A stretch of DNA of 45,255 bases, from contig CALLJG010000013.1 in NCBI GenBank assembly GCA_938091335.1, positions 1-45,255 on the forward strand, read 5' to 3'. The position numbers were made by a program, and so were the translations under genes. The notes under the pieces are model-generated. The model was not told the origin of the DNA. It did not search any database and worked only from the letters and a program-made list of their open reading frames with translations. Source of the DNA: an uncultured Thermodesulfobacterium sp. (GTDB lineage: Bacteria > Desulfobacterota > Thermodesulfobacteria > Thermodesulfobacteriales > Thermodesulfobacteriaceae). Positions 36,207-44,463 of the stretch are shown in pieces (position 1 is the first letter of the stretch; each line of letters begins with the position of its first letter).

Positions 36207-36989
36207 TTATTCACTTGTAACTTCTCTTTGTTCTATAATTACATCTGGAGAATATTTTTTCAATTCATTTATTATTAAAGTAACTGCATTAGCTATAAGG
36301 TCCCTTGTTGCTTCTTCTAAAGGTGTATTTTTTATTGCTTCAAACCATCCTCCTCCCACCGTACTTCCAAAAAGACCTCCTCCTGCTACTCCAAATTTCC
36401 ATCTTTCTGATTTTCCTTCCACAGTCTTAGCTACTAATACTTCTGCATCTTTTACTCTAACAATTCTCATATCTACTCCTATATGAGCCTTTGCTTTATC
36501 AAGCTTTAACCCTCCACCAAATTTCCAAGGAAGAGGAATAATAAATCCTCCTCCACCAATTCCAGAAGTATTTAATTCTAAAGCTGTCACAGCTCCGACA
36601 ATAATAAAATCTGCTGCTTTTAAAGTCTTTTTAGGTGTAACTCCCATAAGCTCAAGCTCTTCCTTTATTTCTTCCAACGCCACTCTTTCTACCACTTTAA
36701 AACATCCTGTATTTGTTAAAGCAGTTATCAACATATCAGCAAGCCCATCTCCTAGAGCTTGAGGAGTAGCCTCAATAACAAAATCTTTCCCAAATACAAT
36801 TCTTCCTCCCTGGCAGGCAGCAGCTTTACATTTAAAACTTTTAGCTGTAATTATTCCTATAGGCTTATTACAATATGGAAGAATTAAAGTTCTTTCCTTT
36901 ACTTCCTTAGCATATTCTTCTGCAAAAGAAATTGTAATAAAAACTAATAGGGAAAGCCAAGTAAATAAAAAGAATTTTATAATTTTCAT
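36207..36989 (-). CDS. CsgG-family protein with signal peptide
   Basis: This is a 260-aa exported protein with a signal segment (residues 4-22) ending ITISFAEE, so cleavage after SFA is likely. The mature part matches the CsgG/HfaB fold: QALGDGLADMLITALTNTGCFKVVER around 78-103, then EIKEELELMG, ADFIIVGAVTALE, VDMRIVRVKDAEVLVAKTVEG, and a C-terminal helix ATRDLIANAVTLIINELKKY. CsgG itself is an outer-membrane secretion pore, but many homologues are periplasmic. No lipobox is present and no curli genes are nearby, so the role is unknown. AAAGGAGG precedes the ATG. Confidence 0.78.
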   Translation of the reverse strand: MKIIKFFLFTWLSLLVFITISFAEEYAKEVKERTLILPYCNKPIGIITAKSFKCKAAACQGGRIVFGKDFVIEATPQALGDGLADMLITALTNTGCFKVVERVALEEIKEELELMGVTPKKTLKAADFIIVGAVTALELNTSGIGGGGFIIPLPWKFGGGLKLDKAKAHIGVDMRIVRVKDAEVLVAKTVEGKSERWKFGVAGGGLFGSTVGGGWFEAIKNTPLEEATRDLIANAVTLIINELKKYSPDVIIEQREVTSE

Positions 36990-37024
36990 TTTTAACCTCC
37001 TTTAATTAATAGCTGTAGTTTCTT

Positions 37025-39064
37025 CTATATAGATTTTATATAGATCTTTTCCAAAGGTTGTAAAATAAAAAGAAGTTGTCCTTCTTCCACCCTTTGATTT
37101 AATTTTACACATATTTCTACAATTTGAGCATCAAAAGGTGCTAATACTGGATTTTCCATTTTCATTGACTCTAAATTAGCAATTTCTTCACCTTTATGAA
37201 CAATATCTCCTACTTTTAAGGAACTTCTTTTAGAATTTCCTATTCTCCAAATAGTTCCACTAATTGGGGCACCTATTTCATTGGGTTTAATAGCTTTTCT
37301 AACTTCTTCTTTTTTAGCTCTTGGAGTTTTAACCTCAAAAACCCTTGTTTTATTATTTACTTTTAAAACCACATGAATTACTCCGTCAGTTTCAGCTCCT
37401 ATAGAAACAAGCTCTATGGAATAGGGCTTCCCTTGATATTCAAATTCTACTTTTTCTCCTGGTTTTTTAAGACCTTCTCTCCATACTTTAGTAGGTAAGA
37501 CAAGTGGAGCATCTCCATATTTTTCTCTAAATCTAATAAAATCTAAAGTATCTTTAGGATGCATTAAATAAAGGATAAATTCCTCTTCTGTAGCTGGTCT
37601 TCCAAGTTCATCTTCAAGTTGTTTTCTTAATAAAAAGAGATCTTCATCTGGAATAGCCTCTAAGGGTGAAGTTTCCTTTCTTTCTTTTATCTTTTCTTTC
37701 CATTGATCTCCAAAAGCACTTTGATAAACCCATTCATCAGGCCATCCCACTGGCAATTTCCCATAATGCCCAAGAATTAAATTTTTAAAATCACCTGGAG
37801 CATGTCTAAAAAGTTGTAAAAGCTCTTCTTGTTCTTCAGGATCCATAGAATAAAAATCTTGATTTTTTTCTTCTACAAATTTTTTAAGAAGATTTATTAT
37901 ATGCTTAACTCCTTCTTCTCCTCTTTCTTTAGCATATCTATTTACTATTCCACTACAAGTAACCCAAGTAATCTGAGAACCTGGAGTCACATCAAAATAT
38001 TTTACAATTTGATTGTAAAGGGACATAACTTGCAAAATGTAAGGCATATAATGCAAAAATCCACCTTTTTCTGCTTGCTCAAAAGAGCTTGGAAAAGCAC
38101 CTCCTGGCATTTTATGCTTTGTAACCATATGATCAAAACCTTTAAAAGGAGATTCTGACCATTCATAATCCCTTATCCACTCTCTTACTTTTTCTACTGC
38201 CTTTTCTGCTGCTTCTCTATTTAAATTAACTGGAATACCATGTTCTCTTAATAAAGCCTCAACTGCTAAAATTGGAGAATGTCCATAAAATCTTACTAAA
38301 GTATCTTCTTCTACATCAAGTATTTTGGCACCTGCTTTTGCTGCTGCTAATAATACTGGCATAGCCAGTCCGTCAGTAATATGTCTATGATAATTTATAA
38401 CAAGTTCAGGATATTTTTGTTTTATTGCATCTATTAAACTTGTTACAGAATTTACAGTTCCTACCCCTGCCATATCTTTAATACAAAGGATAATTTCATC
38501 TATTCCACCACAAAGACTTATTATCTCATCTACTACCTTCAAATAATATTTAGTATCAAACCAGGGAGCAACAGTATAAGAAATAGCTGGTTCAAAAAGT
38601 TTGCCTCTTTTCATAACCACTTCTGCTACTGTCCTCATATTTCTAACATCATTAAGAAAAGAAAAACATCTCCAAACATCAATATCTACTTTTTCCACTA
38701 CATATTCAATAACGTTTTTTGGATAAGGTCTATAACCCCACATATTAGTTTCTCGAATAAGTGTTTGCAAAAGTACATTAGGCATAAGTTCTCTTAAGAG
38801 AGCTATTTCTTCAAAAGGACTTTCTTTTCTATTCATAATTCCAACATGCCACCTTGCTCCACCATGACACTCAGCTGCAAAAAGTCCCATCTCATTGTAA
38901 TAAGGAGCTAGTGTTTTTAAATCATATATTCTCAAACGGTTTTTATAATCTGATTGCCCTGCATCTCTCATACCTACAGAAACAAAACAAACTCCAGGAA
39001 GCGCTCTTACTCTTTTTACTATCTCTTTTGGCTCCATACCTGGTTTAACAAATATATAATCCAT
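37025..39064 (-). CDS. pycB: Pyruvate carboxylase subunit B (carboxyltransferase plus biotin carrier)
   Basis: This subunit moves CO2 from biotin to pyruvate to form oxaloacetate. The 679-aa protein has an HMGL-like barrel with MRDAGQSD (Asp34 onward), CHGGARWHVG, IKDMAGVGTVNSVTSLIDAI and YHRHITDGLAMPVLLAAAKA. A conserved carboxylase domain follows, and the C-terminal biotinyl domain has ESMKME with the biotinylated Lys635. An oxaloacetate decarboxylase alpha subunit has the same layout, but the adjacent biotin carboxylase gene and absence of membrane subunits favour pyruvate carboxylase. Residue use around the active site is intact. A GGGGGG-rich ribosome-binding site precedes it. Confidence 0.88.
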   Translation of the reverse strand: MDYIFVKPGMEPKEIVKRVRALPGVCFVSVGMRDAGQSDYKNRLRIYDLKTLAPYYNEMGLFAAECHGGARWHVGIMNRKESPFEEIALLRELMPNVLLQTLIRETNMWGYRPYPKNVIEYVVEKVDIDVWRCFSFLNDVRNMRTVAEVVMKRGKLFEPAISYTVAPWFDTKYYLKVVDEIISLCGGIDEIILCIKDMAGVGTVNSVTSLIDAIKQKYPELVINYHRHITDGLAMPVLLAAAKAGAKILDVEEDTLVRFYGHSPILAVEALLREHGIPVNLNREAAEKAVEKVREWIRDYEWSESPFKGFDHMVTKHKMPGGAFPSSFEQAEKGGFLHYMPYILQVMSLYNQIVKYFDVTPGSQITWVTCSGIVNRYAKERGEEGVKHIINLLKKFVEEKNQDFYSMDPEEQEELLQLFRHAPGDFKNLILGHYGKLPVGWPDEWVYQSAFGDQWKEKIKERKETSPLEAIPDEDLFLLRKQLEDELGRPATEEEFILYLMHPKDTLDFIRFREKYGDAPLVLPTKVWREGLKKPGEKVEFEYQGKPYSIELVSIGAETDGVIHVVLKVNNKTRVFEVKTPRAKKEEVRKAIKPNEIGAPISGTIWRIGNSKRSSLKVGDIVHKGEEIANLESMKMENPVLAPFDAQIVEICVKLNQRVEEGQLLFILQPLEKIYIKSI

Positions 39065-39082
39065 TTTTAATCCCCCCTTCTT

Positions 39083-40537
39083 TTACATCCAGCTTTGTGG
39101 ACCAAGAGCTGATACTTCAGCTATATACTGAGCTATTTTTAATATCTCATCTTCAGGTGTTTTTTCTTTAAACATACCCAACAATTCAGTATAATATTCA
39201 TCAATAAATCTGGTAGAATAGTTTCCTTTAATAAATTCTGGATGTCTTATTATACTTAAAAGTAAAGGAGCTGTGGTTTTTATTCCTTCAACTCTTAAGC
39301 CTCTACTTAAAGCCCTATCCATAACTCTAATTGCCTCTTCTCTATCTGCTCCTGCAGCCATAACAAGCATTATAAGAGAATCATAATAAGGTGGAACTTC
39401 TGCCCCTTCATAAACTCCTGAAGAAACTCTTATACCTGGTCCTTGAGGTATCTCCAATCTTGTTATGGTTCCAAAAGAAGGATTAAAATTCTTAGGATCT
39501 TCTGCATTAATTCTTACTTCAATAGCATGTCTATTAGGAAAGACATCCTCTTGAGAAAAAGAAAGCTCTTTACCTTCAGCAATATCAAACATAAGACTTA
39601 CAATATCAAGTCCTGTAACAAGCTCTGTTATGCCATGCTCCACCTGAAGTCTTGTATTGACTTCAAGAAAATAAAATCTCTTTGTTTGAGGATCAAACAA
39701 AAATTCTACAGTTCCTGCTGAATAGTATCCAATTTCTCTCATAAGCCTTATGGCTGTAAAACAGATCTCTTGTCTTAAGTCTTCATTTATGCTAGGAGAA
39801 GGAGCCTCTTCTAAAATTTTTTGATTTCTTCTTTGGATAGTACATTCTCTTTCATAAAGATGAACTATATTGCCATGTTTATCAGCACAAATTTGAACTT
39901 CAATATGTCTTCCCTTTTGAATATATTTTTCAACAAATACTGTATCATCCCCAAAAGCTTTTCTTGCTTCTGATTTAGCTTTTTCCAACGCTAAGGGAAT
40001 AGCTTCCTTTCTGTCAACTCTTATCATGCCCTTTCCTCCACCACCAGCTGCTGCTTTAATCATAATAGGAAAATCAATCTCTTCATCTTCCATCCATTTC
40101 AAAATATCTTCCACACCTTCTACTTTTAATAAAGCAGGAATAGTAGGAACATTAGCTCTTTGAGCAATCTTTTTTGCTCTTATTTTATCTCCCATAAGAC
40201 GAATTACCTTAGGTGGAGGACCTACCCAAATAAGTCCTGCTGACTCCACCATCTCTGCAAAATCGGGATTTTCAGCTAAAAACCCCCAACCAGGATGAAT
40301 AGCATCACAACCAGTTTTTAAGGCAACATTAACTATCTTTTCCATGTTTAAATAAGACTCCTGAGGAGGAGCCTCTCCTATATGCACTGCTTCATCTGCT
40401 ATAAATACATGATAAGCCAATCTATCAGGAGTACTATAAATAGCTACTGCCTTTATCTTTTTATCCCTACAGGTATTCATAACTCTAACTGCAGGAACAC
40501 CTCTATTAGCAATCAAAACTTTTTTTATCTTTCTCAT
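39083..40537 (-). CDS. pycA: Pyruvate carboxylase subunit A (biotin carboxylase)
   Basis: This ATP-grasp enzyme carboxylates the biotin carried by the partner subunit. The 484-aa protein starts MRKIKKVLIANRGVPAVRVM and shows AIHPGWGFLAENPDFAEMVE. The glycine-rich ATP loop KAAAGGGGKGMIRV and the catalytic LEVNTRLQVEHGITELVTGL are both present. A similar AccC of acetyl-CoA carboxylase would be about 450 aa; the tail and the location 18 bp before pycB point to the pyruvate enzyme. Together they refill the oxaloacetate pool. GGAGGAG precedes the ATG at 40537. Confidence 0.9.
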   Translation of the reverse strand: MRKIKKVLIANRGVPAVRVMNTCRDKKIKAVAIYSTPDRLAYHVFIADEAVHIGEAPPQESYLNMEKIVNVALKTGCDAIHPGWGFLAENPDFAEMVESAGLIWVGPPPKVIRLMGDKIRAKKIAQRANVPTIPALLKVEGVEDILKWMEDEEIDFPIMIKAAAGGGGKGMIRVDRKEAIPLALEKAKSEARKAFGDDTVFVEKYIQKGRHIEVQICADKHGNIVHLYERECTIQRRNQKILEEAPSPSINEDLRQEICFTAIRLMREIGYYSAGTVEFLFDPQTKRFYFLEVNTRLQVEHGITELVTGLDIVSLMFDIAEGKELSFSQEDVFPNRHAIEVRINAEDPKNFNPSFGTITRLEIPQGPGIRVSSGVYEGAEVPPYYDSLIMLVMAAGADREEAIRVMDRALSRGLRVEGIKTTAPLLLSIIRHPEFIKGNYSTRFIDEYYTELLGMFKEKTPEDEILKIAQYIAEVSALGPQSWM

Positions 40538-40571
40538 AACTTTCTCCTCCTACTTTCAAACCAATTTTTAA

Positions 40572-41876
40572 TTATAAACTAAATTTTTTAAAAAAGCTAT
40601 AAATTCCTAAAATTCTATCTATTAAAATGGAAGCTGCTGAACGCACTGAAAGATGATTATAAAAATCAAGCCTTCCCCATATGGGTTCTAAAAAATAATC
40701 ACATTTATCTAAAATTTCTTCATCTAACCCCCAAGCTGTTCCTAAAACTAAAACTATTGGTTTCTCCCACAAAAATCTTCTTACTTCTTCATATTTTATA
40801 TATTTTCTTTTAGGTGAGGCATCAGTTGCTATAAGTATGGGTCTTTCTCTTTCTATCTTTTCTACTTCTAAAATCGCAGATTCCAAATCTTCAAAAATTC
40901 TTATAAGTTTTATAGCCTCTTTTCTCAAAGGATTATATTGAGCTCCTTTTTTATTTAACCAATAATCTATCAATTGTTCTGCTAAAATTCTTTGGTCTTC
41001 CAAAGGTTGAACAATGTATAAGCCTTTTAAACCATAAGTCCTTGCAAGTCTTGAAAGATCATGAAGATCAAGGTTTGTAATAGCTGAGGCTATTTTTTCT
41101 CCTCTTTTATTTAAAACAGGATAATGAACTAAAAATAAATAAATTTTTTGAAGACTCAAAAACTCTACTAATATTTTTCTATCTTCTTCTGAAAAGTCTA
41201 AATCTTTAAGTAAATAAGGCTTCTTTTTAAGAGTTATTTCCAAAGACTTTTTTCTTCTATATTTTTCTATTTCCAAATGATTACCACTCAAAAGAATCTC
41301 AGGAACTTTGTATCCCATAAACTCTCTTGGACGAGTATAACAAGGGTATTTCAGAAGCCCACTGGAAAAGGATTCCTTTTCTACAGAATCTTTTTTTCCA
41401 ACTACCTCCGGAATAAGTCTTACAATAGTTTCTATTAAAACAAGACTAGCTACCTCACCTCCAAAAACAACATAATCTCCAATAGAAATCTCTTCATCTA
41501 TAAAATATTGCCTTATCCTTTCATCAATCCCTTCATATCTTCCGCAAATAAAAACTATATGATTTTTTTTAGAAAGTCTTTCTGCTATTTTTTGATTAAG
41601 AATTTCTCCTTGAGGAGACAGATATATTATCCAAGCAGAAGGATCTTTGTTTTTGATATAAGAAATAGCCTTATAAAGTGGCTCAGGCTTAAATACCATT
41701 CCTTCTCCACCACCAAATGGTTCATCATCAATTGTTTTGTGTTTATCCTCTGCAAAATCTCTAAGATTATATATATTTATCCCAATTAATCTCTTATGGA
41801 TAGCCTTTTTAAGAAGCCCCACTTTTAAAGGTGTTTCAAAATATTCAGGAAAAATGGTAATTATATCTATTTGCAT
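40572..41876 (-). CDS. trmD: TrmD tRNA m1G37 methyltransferase fused to a second SPOUT-like methyltransferase domain
   Basis: TrmD methylates G37 of tRNA, preventing frameshifting. Residues 1-238 are a full TrmD: DIITIFPEYF, DDEPFGGGEGMVF, the trefoil-knot region SIGDYVVFGGEVASLVLIE, and RPREFMGYKVPEILLSGNH. From about 243 to 434 a second domain starts IYLFLVHYPVLNKRGE and contains LHDLSRLARTYGLKGLYIVQ, PIVLVLGTAWGLDEEIL and HLSVRSAASILIDRILG. This is a SPOUT-like RNA methyltransferase domain usually encoded by a separate gene next to trmD. Normal TrmD is about 240 aa. The fusion may put both activities on one polypeptide. The ATG has no ribosome-binding site. Confidence 0.88.
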   Translation of the reverse strand: MQIDIITIFPEYFETPLKVGLLKKAIHKRLIGINIYNLRDFAEDKHKTIDDEPFGGGEGMVFKPEPLYKAISYIKNKDPSAWIIYLSPQGEILNQKIAERLSKKNHIVFICGRYEGIDERIRQYFIDEEISIGDYVVFGGEVASLVLIETIVRLIPEVVGKKDSVEKESFSSGLLKYPCYTRPREFMGYKVPEILLSGNHLEIEKYRRKKSLEITLKKKPYLLKDLDFSEEDRKILVEFLSLQKIYLFLVHYPVLNKRGEKIASAITNLDLHDLSRLARTYGLKGLYIVQPLEDQRILAEQLIDYWLNKKGAQYNPLRKEAIKLIRIFEDLESAILEVEKIERERPILIATDASPKRKYIKYEEVRRFLWEKPIVLVLGTAWGLDEEILDKCDYFLEPIWGRLDFYNHLSVRSAASILIDRILGIYSFFKKFSL

Positions 41877-41888
41877 ATTGAAAGATTC

Positions 41889-42404
41889 TTAAGGTTTTTG
41901 ACTTTCTATCAATTCTCTAATTTTTTTTACTACTATTGTTTTAGACGGAAAATCTATTTCTTCTATATACTCTTCAACTAAGGGAATATAAAACTCTCCA
42001 TATTCCTCACTTTTAACCAAAAGAAGTTCATATTCACTTACTGGCAAGATTTCTTTCACTTCTCCCCAAAATTTATTATTTTTATCTATTATTTTAAGAT
42101 TAAGAATTTCATAATAATAAAATTCATCTTCTTCTAAAGGAGGTAGTTCTTGAATGTCCACAAAAAGAATTTGGTTTTTTAAATTTTTTGCATCCTCAAA
42201 TTCTACATCCTTAAATTTAACTAAAAATATATTTGAACCAGGGCCTTTTTTAACACTTTCTACTTTTAAAGAATTTTCCTTATTTTTAGAAAAATAATAA
42301 TTTTTAATTTTAAAAATAATATCTGAATAAGAAGTTAAGGGAGAAACTTTTACTTCTCCCTTTAGACCATGAGTATTCAATATTTTAGCAATTGGAATTA
42401 ACAC
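41889..42404 (-). CDS. rimM: Ribosome maturation factor RimM
   Basis: RimM assists processing of the 16S 3' domain during 30S assembly. The 171-aa protein begins MLIPIAKILNTHGLKGEVKV, the family hallmark, contains the FEDAKNLKNQILFVDIQELP region, and a PRC-barrel second half including EYELLLVKSEEYGEFYIPLVEEYIEEID. The start is GTG at 42404, coupled to the khpA stop as TAGTG. It sits in the standard rpsP-khpA-rimM-trmD order. Confidence 0.94.
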   Translation of the reverse strand: MLIPIAKILNTHGLKGEVKVSPLTSYSDIIFKIKNYYFSKNKENSLKVESVKKGPGSNIFLVKFKDVEFEDAKNLKNQILFVDIQELPPLEEDEFYYYEILNLKIIDKNNKFWGEVKEILPVSEYELLLVKSEEYGEFYIPLVEEYIEEIDFPSKTIVVKKIRELIESQKP

Positions 42405-42643
42405 TATTCAATAATTTCTAAAACAACTCTTTTACGAAGTTTACTTGAAGCAGCTCCAAGAATAGTTCTGATAGCTTTTGCAGTTCTTCCTTCTTTTCCA
42501 ATAATTTTACCTAAATCTTCTTTAGCTACTTTTAACTCAATCACAGAGGTTTGCTCACCCTCTATTTCATTAATCTGAACTGCATCAGGATTGTCAACTA
42601 ATACTTTGGCAATATGCTCCACTAAATCCTTAAGTCTGCTCAT
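42404..42643 (-). CDS. khpA: KH-domain RNA-binding protein KhpA (YlqC)
   Basis: KhpA is a small KH protein that binds RNA, often with KhpB, and affects cell division and sRNA use in some bacteria. The 79-aa sequence shows [20 protein letters not shown] and the KH loop [29 protein letters not shown] precedes the ATG at 42643. Its position between rpsP and rimM is the usual one. Length matches the family. Confidence 0.94.
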   Translation of the reverse strand: MSRLKDLVEHIAKVLVDNPDAVQINEIEGEQTSVIELKVAKEDLGKIIGKEGRTAKAIRTILGAASSKLRKRVVLEIIE

Positions 42644-42664
42644 CCTGTCCCCCTATTCTGTGTG

Positions 42665-42928
42665 CTATTTTGAAGCTTTAGATTTTACATTTATTCCTAT
42701 TTTTTTAAGTAGGGCTCTAACAGTTTCAGTTGGTTCTGCTCCTTTTTCAAGCCACATTTTTACCTTATTTACATCTACTTTAAATTCATAAGGCTCTTTT
42801 AATGGATCATAATAGCCTAAAATGTCTAAAAACTTCCCATCTCTGGGTGCACGAGAATCAGCTGCTACCACTCTATAAAAAGCTCTTTTTTTCCTCCCAA
42901 ACCTCATTAATCTAATTCTTACAGGCAC
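42665..42928 (-). CDS. rpsP: 30S ribosomal protein S16
   Basis: S16 is a core 30S assembly protein. The 87-aa product starts [20 protein letters not shown] and continues [20 protein letters not shown], both diagnostic. The start codon is GTG at 42928, with GGAGGG upstream at good spacing. It is followed by khpA after 21 bp. It likely shares a transcript with ffh, whose stop is 72 bp upstream. Confidence 0.97.
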   Translation of the reverse strand: MPVRIRLMRFGRKKRAFYRVVAADSRAPRDGKFLDILGYYDPLKEPYEFKVDVNKVKMWLEKGAEPTETVRALLKKIGINVKSKASK

Positions 42929-43000
42929 CTAATCCCTCCTTTTATAATTTTAAAATTTTTTTTATTTTATCACTTCTTTTCATTTTTGCCAATTTTTATT

Positions 43001-44329
43001 TTATATTCCTATTAATCTTCTTATCATGCTCTGAAATTTACCAGGTGCCCTTATTTGTTTAAGAAGTTGTAACATTTCTTCATAACTTCTTAAAAGTTTA
43101 TTCACATCTTGTATGGTAGTTCCACTTCCTTTAGCAATTCTTCTTTTTCTACTTGCATTTATAATTTTAGGATTTCTCCGTTCTTGCTTTGTCATCGAAT
43201 TTATAATAGCTTCCATTTTTATTAGTTCCTTTTCATCAAACTCTATTTCATTTAATTTACTGCCTAAACCAGGAAAGAACTTTAAAATTTCTTTAAGAGA
43301 CCCCAACTTTCTTATTTGTCGAAATTGCTCTCTCAGATCCTCTAAATCAAATTCAAGTTTTTTTATTTTCTTTTCAAGTTCTTTAGCTTTTTTAATATCA
43401 AGAGTTTCCTGAGCTTTTTCAATTAAGGTTAAAATATCTCCCATCCCAAGAATTCTTCCTGCAAGTCTCTCAGGATAAAAAATTTCTAAAGCATCTAACT
43501 TTTCCCCTACCCCTAAAAACTTAATGGGACAGCCTGTAACTTCTTTTATAGATAAAGCTGCCCCTCCTCTTGCATCTCCCTCTATCTTTGTAAGAATAAT
43601 TCCTGTTAAACCAATCCTTTCATTAAAAACTTGAGCAACATTTACTGCATCTTGCCCCATCATAGCATCAACTACTAATAAAACTTCAGAAGGATTAAAA
43701 TTTTGTTTTAATTCTATAAGTTCTTCCATTAACTTCTCATCTATGTGTAACCTTCCTGCAGTATCTATAATTACAATATCTCTTCCATTATTTTTAGCCA
43801 TTTCTAAGGCACTTTTTACAATCTCTACAGGTTTCTCTTCTGCTTGAGGTTCATAAAAAGGAACTTCCACTTTTTGAGCCAAAACTTTTAATTGTTCAAT
43901 AGCAGCAGGACGATATATATCAGTTGAAACAAGTAAAGGATGATGACCTTTCTTTTTTAAAAATCTTGCTAATTTCCCAGCAGTGGTTGTTTTTCCAGAT
44001 CCCTGAAGACCAGCTAAAAGGATCTTTGCCGGCCTCGAGCTCCCTAATTCTAAACCCCTTGCAGATCCTCCCAGCGTTTCTATCAATTCTTCATAAACTA
44101 TTTTTACTATCTGCTGAAAAGGAGTAAGACTTTCTATAACCTCTGAAGAAAGAGCTCTTTTCTCAACCCTCTCAATAAAATTCTTAACTACCTTATAATT
44201 TACATCAGCCTCTAGAAGAGCAAGCCTAATCTCCCTTAAACCCCTTTTTATATCATCTCCATTAAGCTTCCCCTTTTCCTTAAATTTCTTGAAAGCATTT
44301 TCTAATCTCTCACTTAATCCCTCAAACAT
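43001..44329 (-). CDS. ffh: Signal recognition particle protein Ffh (SRP54)
   Basis: Ffh binds signal sequences and 4.5S RNA and docks with FtsY to target membrane proteins. The protein has an N domain, then the G domain with GLQGSGKTTTAGKLARFL near residue 107, DTAGRLHIDEKL and TKIEGDARGGAALS. The methionine-rich M domain carries SGTTIQDVNKLLRSYEEM. I choose ATG 44329 (442 aa, MFEGLSERLENAF) over a TTG at 44335, because MFE(G/N)L is the family start. The upstream ribosome-binding site is weak in both cases. It is divergent from nrdD. Confidence 0.95.
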   Translation of the reverse strand: MFEGLSERLENAFKKFKEKGKLNGDDIKRGLREIRLALLEADVNYKVVKNFIERVEKRALSSEVIESLTPFQQIVKIVYEELIETLGGSARGLELGSSRPAKILLAGLQGSGKTTTAGKLARFLKKKGHHPLLVSTDIYRPAAIEQLKVLAQKVEVPFYEPQAEEKPVEIVKSALEMAKNNGRDIVIIDTAGRLHIDEKLMEELIELKQNFNPSEVLLVVDAMMGQDAVNVAQVFNERIGLTGIILTKIEGDARGGAALSIKEVTGCPIKFLGVGEKLDALEIFYPERLAGRILGMGDILTLIEKAQETLDIKKAKELEKKIKKLEFDLEDLREQFRQIRKLGSLKEILKFFPGLGSKLNEIEFDEKELIKMEAIINSMTKQERRNPKIINASRKRRIAKGSGTTIQDVNKLLRSYEEMLQLLKQIRAPGKFQSMIRRLIGI

Positions 44330-44376
44330 ATCCAACCAAAAATTAACACATATTTTCTTTTTTACAATTTTTTATC

Positions 44377-44409
44377 TTGACTTTTAACTTTTTTATATAA
44401 AAATACAAT
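44377..44409 (+). promoter_or_regulatory. Probable nrdD promoter region
   Basis: TTGACT (44377-44382) is a good -35, and TATA-like elements follow (TATATA at 44394, TACAAT at 44404-44409), but no pair has ideal 16-18 bp spacing. TACAAT lies inside the first NrdR-like box, which fits repression by promoter occlusion. The exact start is not resolvable by eye. Confidence 0.4.
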
Positions 44410-44450
44410 ATATAGAGGTTTTAAAAAATTTATACCACAATATTTTGTGT
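44403..44450 (+). promoter_or_regulatory. Two NrdR boxes upstream of nrdD
   Basis: Box 1 ATACAATATATAGAGG (44403-44418) matches the NrdR consensus acaCwAtATaTwGtgt at 13 of 16 positions, and box 2 CCACAATATTTTGTGT (44435-44450) at 14 of 16. Their starts are 32 bp apart, about three helical turns, the arrangement used by NrdR elsewhere. Box 2 abuts the ribosome-binding site. NrdR represses ribonucleotide reductase genes when dATP is plentiful; its gene is not in this window. Confidence 0.72.
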
Positions 44451-44463
44451 TAAGGAGGTAAAG

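Noticed and set aside
37025-39064. Sodium-pumping oxaloacetate decarboxylase
   Set aside because: No beta or gamma membrane subunit genes nearby, and a biotin carboxylase gene lies immediately upstream.
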